Positions 9,424 through 17,969 of a stretch of 64,000 nt of DNA are shown here, piece by piece (position 1 is the first letter of the stretch; the number at the start of each line of letters is the position of its first letter). Source of the stretch: Pseudomonas capsici (GTDB lineage: Bacteria; Pseudomonadota; Gammaproteobacteria; Pseudomonadales; Pseudomonadaceae); the NCBI RefSeq assembly GCF_017165765.1, contig NZ_JAFGZD010000013.1, forward strand, positions 1-64,000, given 5' to 3'. The notes under the pieces were generated by a model. It made no database searches, was not told where the DNA came from, and worked only from the letters and a program-made list of their open reading frames with translations. Position numbers and translations under genes: made by a program.

Positions 9424-9932
9424 GACTTATTCCTTCGTATTATAAAAGCGACAACGACACTGCGTACGTCATCAACGGCGCCGAAGAATAACAATACAAA
9501 ACCTATAATCATGTAGGACCTTTCCCATATGAAGGTAGCCACATTCCCACGAACACAACAGCAACAAACGATGAAAGACCAATCAATTCACAATAAAAAA
9601 CCACAGCCTTATTTTCTTTTCGAAATATTCTTCAAAAAGTAATTATTTCCTTGGAACACCTTCAGATCCGTAATAACCGGACACTTTCATTCATTGTAAA
9701 GTTGCCTTTACAGTCATAAGCGCCTCTCCATCCAGCATCGTTATTCAGAACATGCATTGCAGAGCACTCAAGAACATGGGGGCCAGGCTTTGTACGAAAT
9801 GCTTTCGAGCGAAGATGAGCCGCTTTTTAACGCAGCATGGCCGAGCGCAGGCACTTTTCGTACAAAACCTAGGAGATACTGGCACCTGAGCCTTACAATC
9901 GCCCACCCGACACCGCCGACCGAACGTTGCAA
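9424..9932. other. A+T-rich spacer between autotransporter and pabB
   Basis: About 500 bp without a credible gene. The first ~330 bp are strongly A+T-rich compared with the rest of the window and must contain the autotransporter promoter. The last ~150 bp hold a palindromic mobile-element-like sequence (9785-9870) and the pabB leader. Confidence 0.6.
9785..9870. mobile_element. Small MITE-like element with terminal inverted repeats
   Basis: The left end AGGCTTTGTACGAAATGC is mirrored by the right end GCACTTTTCGTACAAAACCT, giving terminal inverted repeats of about 18 bp around 86 bp. The interior has no coding capacity. The first 15 bases occur exactly again at 27304-27318. This fits a miniature inverted-repeat element or an insertion-sequence remnant. 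Target-site duplication is not evident. Confidence 0.5.
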
Positions 9933-11285
9933 ATGCCGACCTGCACCCTCTATCCCCTGCTCTATTCATCTGACCCCGCCGAATACTTCAAACGGGTTCG
10001 ACACGCACCGGGCGCCGTACTGCTGGACAGTGGTCGTCCTGCGGCGGATCGCGGCAGGTTTGACCTGCTCAGCGCATGGCCGCTGGAGCATCTGGTGATC
10101 GAAGCGGATGAATGCGGCACGGCGTTCCTGCAGCGGTTGCGCGACAGCCTCGAACGCCTGGGCCTTGCGCAGTTACCCGCCGAAAGCGAGCTGCCTTTCG
10201 CCGGCGGGCTGATCGGCTATCTCGCTTATGACTTCGGTCGCCGCCTTGAGCCTCTGCCAGAGCGCGCCATCGATGATCTGCAACTGCCAGATGCTCGCCT
10301 GGGCCTGTATGCCTGGGCGGTGGTCAGCGATCATCAGGCAGGCACCACACAACTGGTTTGCCACCCTTCCCTACCGGAAGCGGAACGGCAGCGTTTACTG
10401 GAGCTGTTCCAGCGCCCGGACGAAGCGACTGCAGGCGAATTTCGCCTGAACGGCCCGTTCCAGGCCGACCTGAGCGCACTGGACTACCGCACGGCGCTCG
10501 ACCGCATCCGGGATTACATCCAGGCAGGCGACTGCTATCAGGTCAATTTTGCCCAGCGTTTCCAGACCCGCTGCGAAGGCGATTCATGGGCGGCCTACTG
10601 CGCTCTGCGCGAGGCTTGTCCAACGCCATTTTCCGGTTTCCAGTCCTTGCCCGACGGCGATGCGATTCTGAGCCTGTCACCGGAACGCTTCGTCAAAGTC
10701 AGCCATCGCGAGGTGGAAACCCGCCCGATCAAAGGCACACGTCCACGGGGTCGCGATGCCATGGAAGACGAGGCTTATGCGCAGGAGCTGCTTGCCAGCA
10801 TCAAGGACCGCGCCGAAAACCTGATGATCGTCGATTTGTTGCGCAACGATCTGGGCCGCAGTTGCACCATCGGCTCGGTAAGAGTCCCGGAGCTGTTCAG
10901 CCTGGAAAGCTATCCGAATGTGCATCATCTGGTCAGCAGCGTGACCGGCGAGCTGGCGGCAGACAAGGATGCACTGGACCTGATCGCTGGCAGTTTCCCC
11001 GGCGGCTCGATCACCGGCGCACCGAAAATCCGCGCCATGCAGATCATCGACGAACTGGAGCCCACGCGCCGTGGCCTGTACTGCGGCTCGCTGATGTATA
11101 TGGACGTGCGCGGTGAAATGGACAGCTCTATCGCCATCCGCAGTCTGTTGGTGAAAGACGGCAGAATTTCATGCTGGGGCGGTGGCGGAATCGTCGCTGA
11201 CTCCGACTGCGAGTCGGAGTATCAGGAGTCGTTTACCAAGGTGCGAGTGTTGCTCAGGACACTGGAAAGCTTTGTTCGCGAATGA
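9933..11285 (+). CDS. pabB: Aminodeoxychorismate synthase component I
   Basis: 450 residues. PabB aminates chorismate to 4-amino-4-deoxychorismate, using ammonia from a PabA/TrpG-type glutaminase, in folate (p-aminobenzoate) synthesis. The chorismate-binding domain fills the C-terminal two thirds and carries PIKGTRPRG, the ENLMIVDLLRNDLGR segment and GSFPGGSITGAPK. The N-terminal region resembles the anthranilate synthase I N-domain. I use the ATG at 9933; a TTG two codons earlier is possible and no strong Shine-Dalgarno distinguishes them. The last codons and stop lie inside a REP-like palindrome. The neighbours thrH-cysH-cysB follow the order I recall around pabB in other pseudomonads. Confidence 0.93.
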   Translation: MPTCTLYPLLYSSDPAEYFKRVRHAPGAVLLDSGRPAADRGRFDLLSAWPLEHLVIEADECGTAFLQRLRDSLERLGLAQLPAESELPFAGGLIGYLAYDFGRRLEPLPERAIDDLQLPDARLGLYAWAVVSDHQAGTTQLVCHPSLPEAERQRLLELFQRPDEATAGEFRLNGPFQADLSALDYRTALDRIRDYIQAGDCYQVNFAQRFQTRCEGDSWAAYCALREACPTPFSGFQSLPDGDAILSLSPERFVKVSHREVETRPIKGTRPRGRDAMEDEAYAQELLASIKDRAENLMIVDLLRNDLGRSCTIGSVRVPELFSLESYPNVHHLVSSVTGELAADKDALDLIAGSFPGGSITGAPKIRAMQIIDELEPTRRGLYCGSLMYMDVRGEMDSSIAIRSLLVKDGRISCWGGGGIVADSDCESEYQESFTKVRVLLRTLESFVRE

Positions 11286-11333
11286 ATTGGCTCTGTTGCA
11301 AGGCCTTTTCGCCAGCAAGCTGCCTCCTGCAGG
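11275..11333. repeat. REP sequences overlapping the pabB stop
   Basis: TTCGCGAATGAATTGGCTC (11275-11293) belongs to the same REP family as 12906 and 38820. A second-family half-site containing TCGCCAGCAAGCTGCCTCC follows at 11306-11333. The first half encodes the final VRE-stop of PabB. The site lies between the convergent pabB and thrH genes and probably helps to end transcription. Confidence 0.7.
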
Positions 11334-11374
11334 TTCTGTTTGTACCTTGACTGATCGGCATTATTCACGAATGT

Positions 11375-11992
11375 CTATAACGACAAATCCCGGTTCGAGG
11401 CCTTGATGAATTCCTTTTTCAGGTCCTCGAAGCTATGCACCGCCGGAAACTGCGGGAATTCGCGGATGACGTTATCCGGGGCATGGAACAGGATGCCCGC
11501 ATCGGCCTCCCCCAGCATGGTGGTGTCATTATAGGAATCGCCAGCGGCGATGACCCGGTAGTACAGGCTCTTGAAAGCCAGTACCGACTGACGCTTGGGA
11601 TCTTTCTGGCGCAATTGATAGCCGACGACGCGATCCGTCTCATCGGTGATCAACCGATGGCACAGCAACGTCGGGAAGCCCAGTTGGCGCATCAACGGCT
11701 GGGAGAACTCGTAGAAGGTGTCCGACAGAATCACCACCTGGAAACGCTCGCGCAGCCAGTCGACGAATTCGACCGCCCCGTCCAGTGGCTTGAGCGTGCC
11801 GATCACTTCCTGAATATCCGCCAGTTTCAGGCCATGTTCATCGAGAATACGCAGGCGCTGCTTCATCAAGACGTCATAGTCGGGGATATCCCGGGTGGTC
11901 GCACGCAGCGATTCGATACCGGTTTTCTCGGCAAAGGCAATCCAGATTTCCGGGACCAGCACACCTTCGAGGTCGAGACAGGCAATTTCCAC
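11375..11992 (-). CDS. thrH: Phosphoserine phosphatase / homoserine phosphotransferase ThrH
   Basis: 205 residues, a HAD-superfamily enzyme. In pseudomonads ThrH dephosphorylates phosphoserine and can transfer the phosphate to homoserine, linking serine and threonine synthesis. Motif I appears as CLDLEGVLVPE, with Glu in the second position as in ThrH rather than the usual DxDxT. Motif II is VVILSDTFYEF, and the C-terminal AAGDSYNDTTML binds Mg2+. The start is GTG with GAGGAG a few bases upstream. It is convergent with pabB and divergent from cysH. Confidence 0.92.
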   Translation of the reverse strand: MEIACLDLEGVLVPEIWIAFAEKTGIESLRATTRDIPDYDVLMKQRLRILDEHGLKLADIQEVIGTLKPLDGAVEFVDWLRERFQVVILSDTFYEFSQPLMRQLGFPTLLCHRLITDETDRVVGYQLRQKDPKRQSVLAFKSLYYRVIAAGDSYNDTTMLGEADAGILFHAPDNVIREFPQFPAVHSFEDLKKEFIKASNRDLSL

Positions 11993-12163
11993 AGAACACT
12001 CCTCAGCAGGATTTCGAGATCAGGCGAAGCGGCACTCTAGGGTCTGTGACCGTTTCGGCGCAAGCCGCGCAGATGTCGGACAGGCCACGCAGCGATGGTT
12101 TTTGTTACCATTGCCGCCATCACGAGCGCTTAAGCGCCACTCTTGTACCTAGGAAGCCGCCTG

Positions 12164-12898
12164 ATGAGCCAACCCTTCGACGTCGCTGAACTGGCCGCGA
12201 CGTATGCCAACAAGTCTGCCCAGGACATTCTGAAACTGGCCTTCGCGCATTTCGGTGACGAGCTGTGGATTTCCTTCAGCGGTGCCGAAGATGTGGTACT
12301 GGTGGACATGGCCTGGAAGCTGAACAAGAACGTCAAGGTGTTCAGCCTGGATACCGGCCGCCTGCATCCCGAAACATATCGCTTCATCGAACAGGTCCGC
12401 GAGCATTATGGCATCGCCATTGAACTGATCTCTCCCGATCAGCAGAAGCTTGAGCCCTTCGTCAAGGAAAAGGGTCTGTTCAGCTTCTACAAGGACGGTC
12501 ACGGCGAGTGCTGCGGCGTGCGCAAGATCGAGCCCCTGCGCCGCAAGCTGTCAGGCGTCAAGGCCTGGGCCACCGGCCAGCGTCGCGATCAAAGCCCTGG
12601 CACGCGTAGTGCGGTAGCCGTCCTGGAAGTGGACAGCGCCTTCTCGACACCCGAGCGCACGCTGTACAAGTTCAATCCTCTGGCACAGATGAGCAGCGAA
12701 GAAATCTGGGGCTATATCCGTATGCTTGAACTGCCTTACAACAGCCTGCACGAACGCGGCTTCATCAGCATTGGCTGCGAACCCTGCACCCGCCCGGTAT
12801 TACCGAACCAGCACGAACGCGAAGGTCGCTGGTGGTGGGAGGAAGCAACGCAGAAAGAATGCGGGCTGCATGCCGGGAATCTGATCACCAAGGGTTGA
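12164..12898 (+). CDS. cysH: Adenylylsulfate (APS) reductase
   Basis: 244 residues. It reduces activated sulfate to sulfite with thioredoxin as donor, in assimilatory cysteine synthesis. Visible motifs are the PP-loop-like WISFSGAEDVVL, SLDTGRLHPE, the paired cysteines of ECCGVRK and the C-terminal GCEPCTRP. The CC plus CxxC arrangement marks the [4Fe-4S]-containing APS-preferring type rather than the enterobacterial PAPS type, and the C-terminal KECGLH supplies the catalytic cysteine. The ATG at 12164 gives MSQPFDV; an upstream in-frame start at 12143 lacks support. The gene for its usual regulator, cysB, is the next gene on the opposite strand. Confidence 0.95.
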   Translation: MSQPFDVAELAATYANKSAQDILKLAFAHFGDELWISFSGAEDVVLVDMAWKLNKNVKVFSLDTGRLHPETYRFIEQVREHYGIAIELISPDQQKLEPFVKEKGLFSFYKDGHGECCGVRKIEPLRRKLSGVKAWATGQRRDQSPGTRSAVAVLEVDSAFSTPERTLYKFNPLAQMSSEEIWGYIRMLELPYNSLHERGFISIGCEPCTRPVLPNQHEREGRWWWEEATQKECGLHAGNLITKG

Positions 12899-12905
12899 TG
12901 ACCAT

Positions 12906-12956
12906 TTTTCGCGGATGAATCCGCTCCCACAACAGGAGCGAATTCATTCGCGAAAG
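12906..12956. repeat. REP palindrome between cysH and cysB
   Basis: A long inverted repeat, TTTCGCGGATGAATCCGCTCC facing GGAGCGAATTCATTCGCGAAA, fills the gap between the convergent genes and can form one extended hairpin. It is a Pseudomonas REP/REPIN unit and may also stabilise or end both transcripts. Confidence 0.85.
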
Positions 12957-12966
12957 TGTGAACCCG

Positions 12967-13941
12967 TCAATGCACGGGCAGTTCAACACCTTCGAACAGC
13001 TCTTCAAGCTCCTGCTTGTTATGGCACTGAATCGCCTTGGCCATCACTTCGCGAGTCAGATGCGGAGCGAACTTCTCGATAAAGTCGCACATGAAGCCAC
13101 GCAGGAACGTCCCACGACGGAAAGCAATCTTGGTGATGCTGGACTCGAACAGATCGCTGGCATCGAGGATGACCAGGTCGCTGTCCAGTTCTTCATCCAC
13201 TGCCATCCTGGCAACGATGCCGACCCCCAGATTCAGACGCACGTAGGTCTTGATCACGTCCGCATCCGCAGCCGTGAAGACAACCTTCGGCACCAGACCC
13301 CGATGGCTGAACGCTTCATCAAGCTTGGAGCGTCCGGTGAACCCGAATACATAAGTCACGATCGGGTATTCGGCCAGCAGTTCCAGAGTCAGCTTGGGTG
13401 CCTTGGTCAGGGGATGGCCCTGCGGCACCACCACACAGCGGTTCCAGCGATAGCACGGCATCATGACCAGATCACCGAACTGCTCGAGTGCTTCGGTGGC
13501 GATGGCGAAGTCAACGGTCCCGTCGGCCGCCATTTCCCCGATCTGCACCGGTGACCCCTGATGCATGTGCAATGCAACATCCGGGTATTGCCTGATGAAA
13601 TTACTGATGACAGGCGGCAAGGCATAGCGCGCCTGGGTATGGGTGGTTGCAATCGACAAGGTGCCCTTTTTCTCGTTGGAGAACTCCTGGGCGATTTGCT
13701 TGATACTTTCGACCTTGCGCAGGATCTCACCGGCGGTGGTGATAATGCGCTCACCTGCTGGTGTCACTCGCGTCAGGTGCTTGCCGCTGCGGGCAAAAAC
13801 TTCGACCCCCAGCTCGTCTTCAAGCAAGCGGATCTGCTTGCTGATGCCGGGCTGCGAGGTGTAAAGGCTCTGTGCCGTCGCGGAAACGTTGAGGTCGTGG
13901 TGCGCCACTTCCCAAATGTAGCGCAATTGTTGAAGCTTCAT
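12967..13941 (-). CDS. cysB: LysR-type regulator of sulfur assimilation CysB
   Basis: 324 residues, the usual CysB length. The N-terminal winged helix-turn-helix (about residues 1-60) carries MKLQQLRYIWEVAHHDLNVS and SQPGISKQIRLLEDELG. The C-terminal periplasmic-binding-protein-like domain binds the inducer O/N-acetylserine; TTHTQARYALPPVI and YVFGFTGRSKLDE are typical CysB segments. It activates sulfate uptake and reduction genes, including the neighbouring cysH. A GAGGG motif precedes the ATG. Confidence 0.96.
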   Translation of the reverse strand: MKLQQLRYIWEVAHHDLNVSATAQSLYTSQPGISKQIRLLEDELGVEVFARSGKHLTRVTPAGERIITTAGEILRKVESIKQIAQEFSNEKKGTLSIATTHTQARYALPPVISNFIRQYPDVALHMHQGSPVQIGEMAADGTVDFAIATEALEQFGDLVMMPCYRWNRCVVVPQGHPLTKAPKLTLELLAEYPIVTYVFGFTGRSKLDEAFSHRGLVPKVVFTAADADVIKTYVRLNLGVGIVARMAVDEELDSDLVILDASDLFESSITKIAFRRGTFLRGFMCDFIEKFAPHLTREVMAKAIQCHNKQELEELFEGVELPVH

Positions 13942-13985
13942 ATGTATCCCTCAAAGCAGATAAACCCTAGGGGTATCAGCGACGG

Positions 13986-14013
13986 TATATAACTGGATTA
14001 ATGGTCTGATGAA
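13986..14013 (-). promoter_or_regulatory. Possible sigma-70 promoter of cysB
   Basis: On the minus strand TTCATC, a 16-bp spacer and TATATA lie about 45 bp upstream of the cysB ATG in an A+T-rich stretch. This is a pattern match only. The rest of the 145-bp gap shows nothing else clear. Confidence 0.35.
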
Positions 14014-14086
14014 GAACGCTAGAACTTTTTATCACCTTTGAGAGGTAATCGCACGCTCGATTTCACTTAAACCTTCATTTACACCC

Positions 14087-14587
14087 TCACCCCTGCCCCC
14101 GTCCTCTGTTCTGCATCATGGGCACCATGTAAACCGGTACATCGGAAAGCTGTAAAACCCTGGCGGCCGTACGACCTATCGGCGCGCCTTCTTTCGCCAT
14201 ATGGCTATGACTACCTAACACCACCAAATCCACTGCCAGTTCGCGTGTCTGTTCAAGGATCACATTGCAAGGTTCACCCTGGACAACCCTCACTGCGCGG
14301 ATGAAAGACAGGTCTTTATGACCCTCACCCAGTTCTTCACGAAACCCGTCGAGCATCCGTTGCTCTATTCCATCCATGAATTTACTCACGCCCTGGCCGT
14401 GAAGGTCCTTCAACTCATCTTCTCCCAGGTAACTCTGCAGCACCGACTCGGCGAACAGCCCCATGGGTTCGACAACATGGATGACATAAAGACCGGCATT
14501 GAAAGTTCGAGCCATCGCCAGAGCATGCTGCACTACATAGGGCGCATACAGACCGAGATCTGTGGCATACAGGATCGAACGAATCAT
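14087..14587 (-). CDS. Universal stress protein, UspA family
   Basis: 166 residues. A single Usp domain starts with IRSILYATDL and AxxHALAMAR. The C-terminal ATP-binding signature appears as DLVVLGSHSHMAKEGAPIGRTAARVL, read in parts: G-x2-H near residue 130 and the G-x9-(S/T)A-like segment after it. Such proteins are cytoplasmic and induced by growth arrest or anaerobiosis. The ATG at 14587 has GGGAGG close upstream, so four extra N-terminal residues in the longest frame are not used. It stands alone between cysB and the 5'-nucleotidase gene. Confidence 0.88.
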   Translation of the reverse strand: MIRSILYATDLGLYAPYVVQHALAMARTFNAGLYVIHVVEPMGLFAESVLQSYLGEDELKDLHGQGVSKFMDGIEQRMLDGFREELGEGHKDLSFIRAVRVVQGEPCNVILEQTRELAVDLVVLGSHSHMAKEGAPIGRTAARVLQLSDVPVYMVPMMQNRGRGQG

Positions 14588-14678
14588 ATGACCTCCCAAA
14601 CAACCGGAATGGCGGAGATTGATTCAGCTTAGCAGCGCACCAGGGATTACGAAGGCCGCTTATTGCGCCATTGCGCTT

Positions 14679-15584
14679 TCAGAGCTTGATTTCATTGGTA
14701 ATACCGTGGGGGACATGGCCGGTAGCCACGACCTCACGAGCCTTTTCGCAATGCCCGGGCTGATCATCGAAGAACACATCCGCTGCAAATGCCTCAAGAA
14801 AGGCCGACTTCTGCAAACCGCCCAGAAACAGCGATTCATCAAGACGAATATCCCATTCGCGCAAGGTGCGAATCACCCGCTCGTGGGCCGGAGCGGAACG
14901 AGCGGTGACCAGAGCGGTGCGGATCGGACAGCTTTCCTCGGGAAACTCCCGCTGCAACAGGTTGAGGGCTGCCAGAAACGGCTTGAAAGGTCCGCCGCGC
15001 AGAGGCTCCCGGGCCGACTCGCGCTCACTGGCCTGAAAGGCAGCCAGCCCGCCAGTCTGGTAGATGCGCTCGGACTCGTCGGAAAACAGCACCGCATCAC
15101 CGTCGAAGGCAATCCGCAACTCGGCACTGGCCGCCCGTCGTGCGCCACCCGAGAGGATGGTCGCTGCCGCAAATCCGGCATCCAGTGCGCTGCGCACGTC
15201 TTCGGCGTGGGTGGAAAGAAACAGATGGCAGCCAAACGCCGCCAGATAAGGATAAGGACTGCGCCCGCCGACAAATGCAGCACGGGTGATGTCCAGCCCG
15301 TAATGCTGGATGGAGTTGAAAACCCGCAGACCGGTGTCGGCGCTGTTGCGCGAAACCAGGATGACTTCGACTCGCGACTTGCTGAGGCTGGCATTGAGGC
15401 TCAGCAGCTTTTCCACCAGCAGATAGGCGTCGCCCGGCTCCAGAACCTCGTCTTCATGGTCGATCTGATACTGACGATAGGCTTCAACCCCATCCGCCAT
15501 ATACACCGCATGGCTTTCGCGCAGATCGAACAGTGCCCGCGACGAAATCGCCAGCACCAGTTTTTGCTCATCACGCTCTGCCAT
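14679..15584 (-). CDS. 5'-nucleotidase (cytosolic NT5C1-like family)
   Basis: 301 residues. The sequence resembles the bacterial 5'-nucleotidase family related to vertebrate cytosolic 5'-nucleotidase I, which dephosphorylates nucleoside monophosphates. Recognisable parts are VLAISSRALFDLRESHAVY near the N-terminus, EVILVSRNSADTGLRVFNSI, RIAFDGDAVLFSDESERIY (HAD-like DGDAVLFSDE), TALVTARSAPAHERVIRTLR and the acidic VFFDDQPGHCE. It is soluble with no signal peptide. It starts 14 bp after the PanE-like gene stop and is probably cotranscribed with it. Confidence 0.8.
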   Translation of the reverse strand: MAERDEQKLVLAISSRALFDLRESHAVYMADGVEAYRQYQIDHEDEVLEPGDAYLLVEKLLSLNASLSKSRVEVILVSRNSADTGLRVFNSIQHYGLDITRAAFVGGRSPYPYLAAFGCHLFLSTHAEDVRSALDAGFAAATILSGGARRAASAELRIAFDGDAVLFSDESERIYQTGGLAAFQASERESAREPLRGGPFKPFLAALNLLQREFPEESCPIRTALVTARSAPAHERVIRTLREWDIRLDESLFLGGLQKSAFLEAFAADVFFDDQPGHCEKAREVVATGHVPHGITNEIKL

Positions 15585-15598
15585 GATCCTCTCCTCGC

Positions 15599-16558
15599 TT
15601 AGCCGCTCTTGCGCCGTTCGACAAACGCCAGGGCCTGATAAAGCACCCGGACCCGCGCCATGTCATAACCCGCAGCCAGGGCTGCGGCCAGTGGCCGGGC
15701 ATAGATGGCCTCCAGCTCCAGCGGACGCCCTTCGACGAAGTCGTGGTGCATGCTGGGCTTGTAATCCGGCATCTTGCCGGTCAGCTCGAACAGTTGATGA
15801 GCATACCCTTCAGGCAGGATATAGCCACACGCCTCTGCCCCCTGCACCACTTCGTCCATCAACCCCTTGATCAGCTCACGACTGCAAGGGTCGACCATCA
15901 GCGGCGTGGTGCTGGTCTGTAACAGCGCAGACAACCCGTTATAGGGCACATTCCACACCAGTTTCTGCCAGCGCGCCTGCTGCAGGTCGGGCATGGCATG
16001 GGATTCGATGCCCGCCACCTGGAACAGGGCCGAACAGTGTTCGACGGCAGCCTGGCGACTTTCCTGATCCTCTGCCGGGCCGCTGTGATAACCGATACTC
16101 ACGGCACCGAAGGCCTGATGGGCCACAACGCCGGGCTCGACACGGTGCACGCAAATAAAACACAAACCGCCAAGAAGATGCAGATTATCCGGCAACAGAA
16201 GCCGCAACTGATCTTCGACGCCCAGGCCATTCTGCAATAGCAGGACTTTTGCCCCGGGAGCGGCAGCCCGAGCAATGACAGGTGCCAGCCCGGCATTGCC
16301 GGTGCTTTTGGTCCCCACCAGCAAAACGTCGCAAGGCGGCATATCGGCAACGGAACAGTAGGCCTGGACCGGGTTGAGCCTCAGGTTGCCATGCACGGCA
16401 CTGTTCACCTGCAGGCCATTGCTGACCACGGCATTGAATTCGCTGCGCAACAGGAAATGCACGTCAAAACCGGCACGCGCCAGCATCAGGCCATAAAAAC
16501 CGCCAATGGCACCGGTGCCGATAATTCCAATCCTGGGCTTGCGAGTATCACGAGTCAT
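15599..16558 (-). CDS. Putative 2-dehydropantoate 2-reductase (ApbA/PanE family)
   Basis: 319 residues from the ATG at 16558; the adjacent ATG at 16561 is too close to the GAGAGGG Shine-Dalgarno. The N-terminal Rossmann motif is IGIIGTGAIGGFYG. GTKSTGN, LLLQNGLGVEDQL and KLVWNVPYNGLSAL match the ketopantoate-reductase fold, whose known reaction is NADPH-dependent reduction of ketopantoate to pantoate for coenzyme A. Pseudomonads often carry several members of this family, so the substrate of this one is uncertain and I give no symbol. It lies upstream of the 5'-nucleotidase gene (14-bp gap) and divergent from the DAHP synthase. Confidence 0.78.
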   Translation of the reverse strand: MTRDTRKPRIGIIGTGAIGGFYGLMLARAGFDVHFLLRSEFNAVVSNGLQVNSAVHGNLRLNPVQAYCSVADMPPCDVLLVGTKSTGNAGLAPVIARAAAPGAKVLLLQNGLGVEDQLRLLLPDNLHLLGGLCFICVHRVEPGVVAHQAFGAVSIGYHSGPAEDQESRQAAVEHCSALFQVAGIESHAMPDLQQARWQKLVWNVPYNGLSALLQTSTTPLMVDPCSRELIKGLMDEVVQGAEACGYILPEGYAHQLFELTGKMPDYKPSMHHDFVEGRPLELEAIYARPLAAALAAGYDMARVRVLYQALAFVERRKSG

Positions 16559-16827
16559 CATCTTCCCTCTCAAGATCGTCTGCCTCATGGCATTTGCGAT
16601 TGTCCGATGCATGCAGTCAGGTTGCAAACCCGCCGGGAAACCGGGCGGCTATCCTTGCTTCAAGTACTGCATTTATTACAGTCCGGGCGGCTCAAAGCCA
16701 GCTTTACCCATTGTCGAGCGACGGGGTAACGCGCTAAGGTTCCGCTCCCCGATACGCTCAACCATGCTGGACCCCGCCTCAAGCAACACTGCTGGCGGCC
16801 AGCACCCGTGACCTGATGAGTAACACG

Positions 16828-17904
16828 ATGGCTGATTTACCGATTGACGACCTCAACGTTGCGTCCAACGAGACTCTGATCACGCCGGATCAACTCAAGC
16901 GCGATATCCCTCTTACCGGCACGGCCTTGCAAACCGTAAGCAAGGGCCGCGAAGTGATCCGCAACATTCTCGACGGCAAGGATCATCGCCTGTTCATCGT
17001 GATCGGGCCATGCTCGATCCACGACCTGAAGGCAGCCAAGGAATACGCCGAACGCCTCAAGACCCTGGCAGCCGAACTGTCGGATACCCTGTATCTGGTC
17101 ATGCGTGTGTATTTCGAGAAGCCACGCACCACGGTCGGCTGGAAAGGCCTGATCAACGATCCGTACCTGGATGACTCCTTCAAGATCCAGGATGGCCTGC
17201 ATATCGGTCGTCAGTTGCTGCTGGACCTGGCAGAAATGGGCCTGCCGACCGCTACCGAAGCGCTGGACCCGATCTCTCCGCAATACTTGCAGGATCTGAT
17301 CAGTTGGTCGGCCATCGGCGCACGCACCACCGAATCCCAGACCCACCGCGAAATGGCTTCGGGCCTGTCGTCGGCCGTGGGTTTCAAGAACGGCACCGAT
17401 GGCGGCCTGACCGTTGCCATCAACGCCCTGCAATCGGTTTCCAGCCCGCACCGCTTCCTGGGTATCAACCAGGAAGGTGGCGTGTCCATCGTGACCACCA
17501 AGGGCAATGCCTACGGCCACGTGGTACTGCGCGGTGGCAACGGCAAGCCGAACTATGACTCGGTGAGCGTCGCCCTGTGCGAACAGGCTTTGAACAAGGC
17601 GAAGATTCGCCCCAATATCATGGTCGACTGCAGCCACGCCAACTCCAACAAGGACCCGGCCCTGCAGCCACTGGTCATGGAGAACGTCGCCAACCAGATC
17701 CTGGAAGGCAACGAGTCCATCATCGGCCTGATGGTGGAAAGCCACCTGAACTGGGGTTGTCAGGCAATTCCCAAAGACCTGTCGGAACTGCAATACGGCG
17801 TATCGATCACCGATGCCTGTATCGACTGGGAAAGCACCGAAAAGACCTTGCGCAGCATGCATGCCAAACTCAAGGACGTGTTGCCCAAACGCAACCGTGG
17901 TTGA
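16828..17904 (+). CDS. aroF: 3-deoxy-7-phosphoheptulonate (DAHP) synthase, class I
   Basis: 358 residues. It condenses phosphoenolpyruvate and erythrose 4-phosphate in the first step of the shikimate pathway. Class I (AroFGH) features are FIVIGPCSIHD, MRVYFEKPRTTVGWKGL, DGLHIGRQLL, SWSAIGARTTESQTHR, GFKNGTDG, the metal-binding VDCSHANSNK and a C-terminal DACIDW. The ATG at 16828 gives MADLPIDD; an in-frame ATG four codons upstream (16816) is also possible and the Shine-Dalgarno does not decide. Which amino acid inhibits it cannot be told from sequence alone. A strong terminator follows. Confidence 0.93.
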   Translation: MADLPIDDLNVASNETLITPDQLKRDIPLTGTALQTVSKGREVIRNILDGKDHRLFIVIGPCSIHDLKAAKEYAERLKTLAAELSDTLYLVMRVYFEKPRTTVGWKGLINDPYLDDSFKIQDGLHIGRQLLLDLAEMGLPTATEALDPISPQYLQDLISWSAIGARTTESQTHREMASGLSSAVGFKNGTDGGLTVAINALQSVSSPHRFLGINQEGGVSIVTTKGNAYGHVVLRGGNGKPNYDSVSVALCEQALNKAKIRPNIMVDCSHANSNKDPALQPLVMENVANQILEGNESIIGLMVESHLNWGCQAIPKDLSELQYGVSITDACIDWESTEKTLRSMHAKLKDVLPKRNRG

Positions 17905-17920
17905 TGGTCGTACCGCAATG

Positions 17921-17950
17921 AAAAACGCCGGGCATATGCCCGGCGTTTTT
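17921..17950. terminator. Bidirectional rho-independent terminator
   Basis: AAAAACGCCGGGC-AT-ATGCCCGGCGTTTTT-type structure: a near-perfect palindrome with a ~10-bp G+C stem flanked by five A and five T. It serves the convergent DAHP synthase and GNAT genes. Confidence 0.93.
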
Positions 17951-17969
17951 CATGATGCGTCATACGCTC

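Noticed and set aside
12143..12163. Upstream start for cysH (MYLGSRL...)
   Set aside because: These codons lie over the ribosome-binding region of the ATG at 12164; the extra residues match nothing known in CysH.
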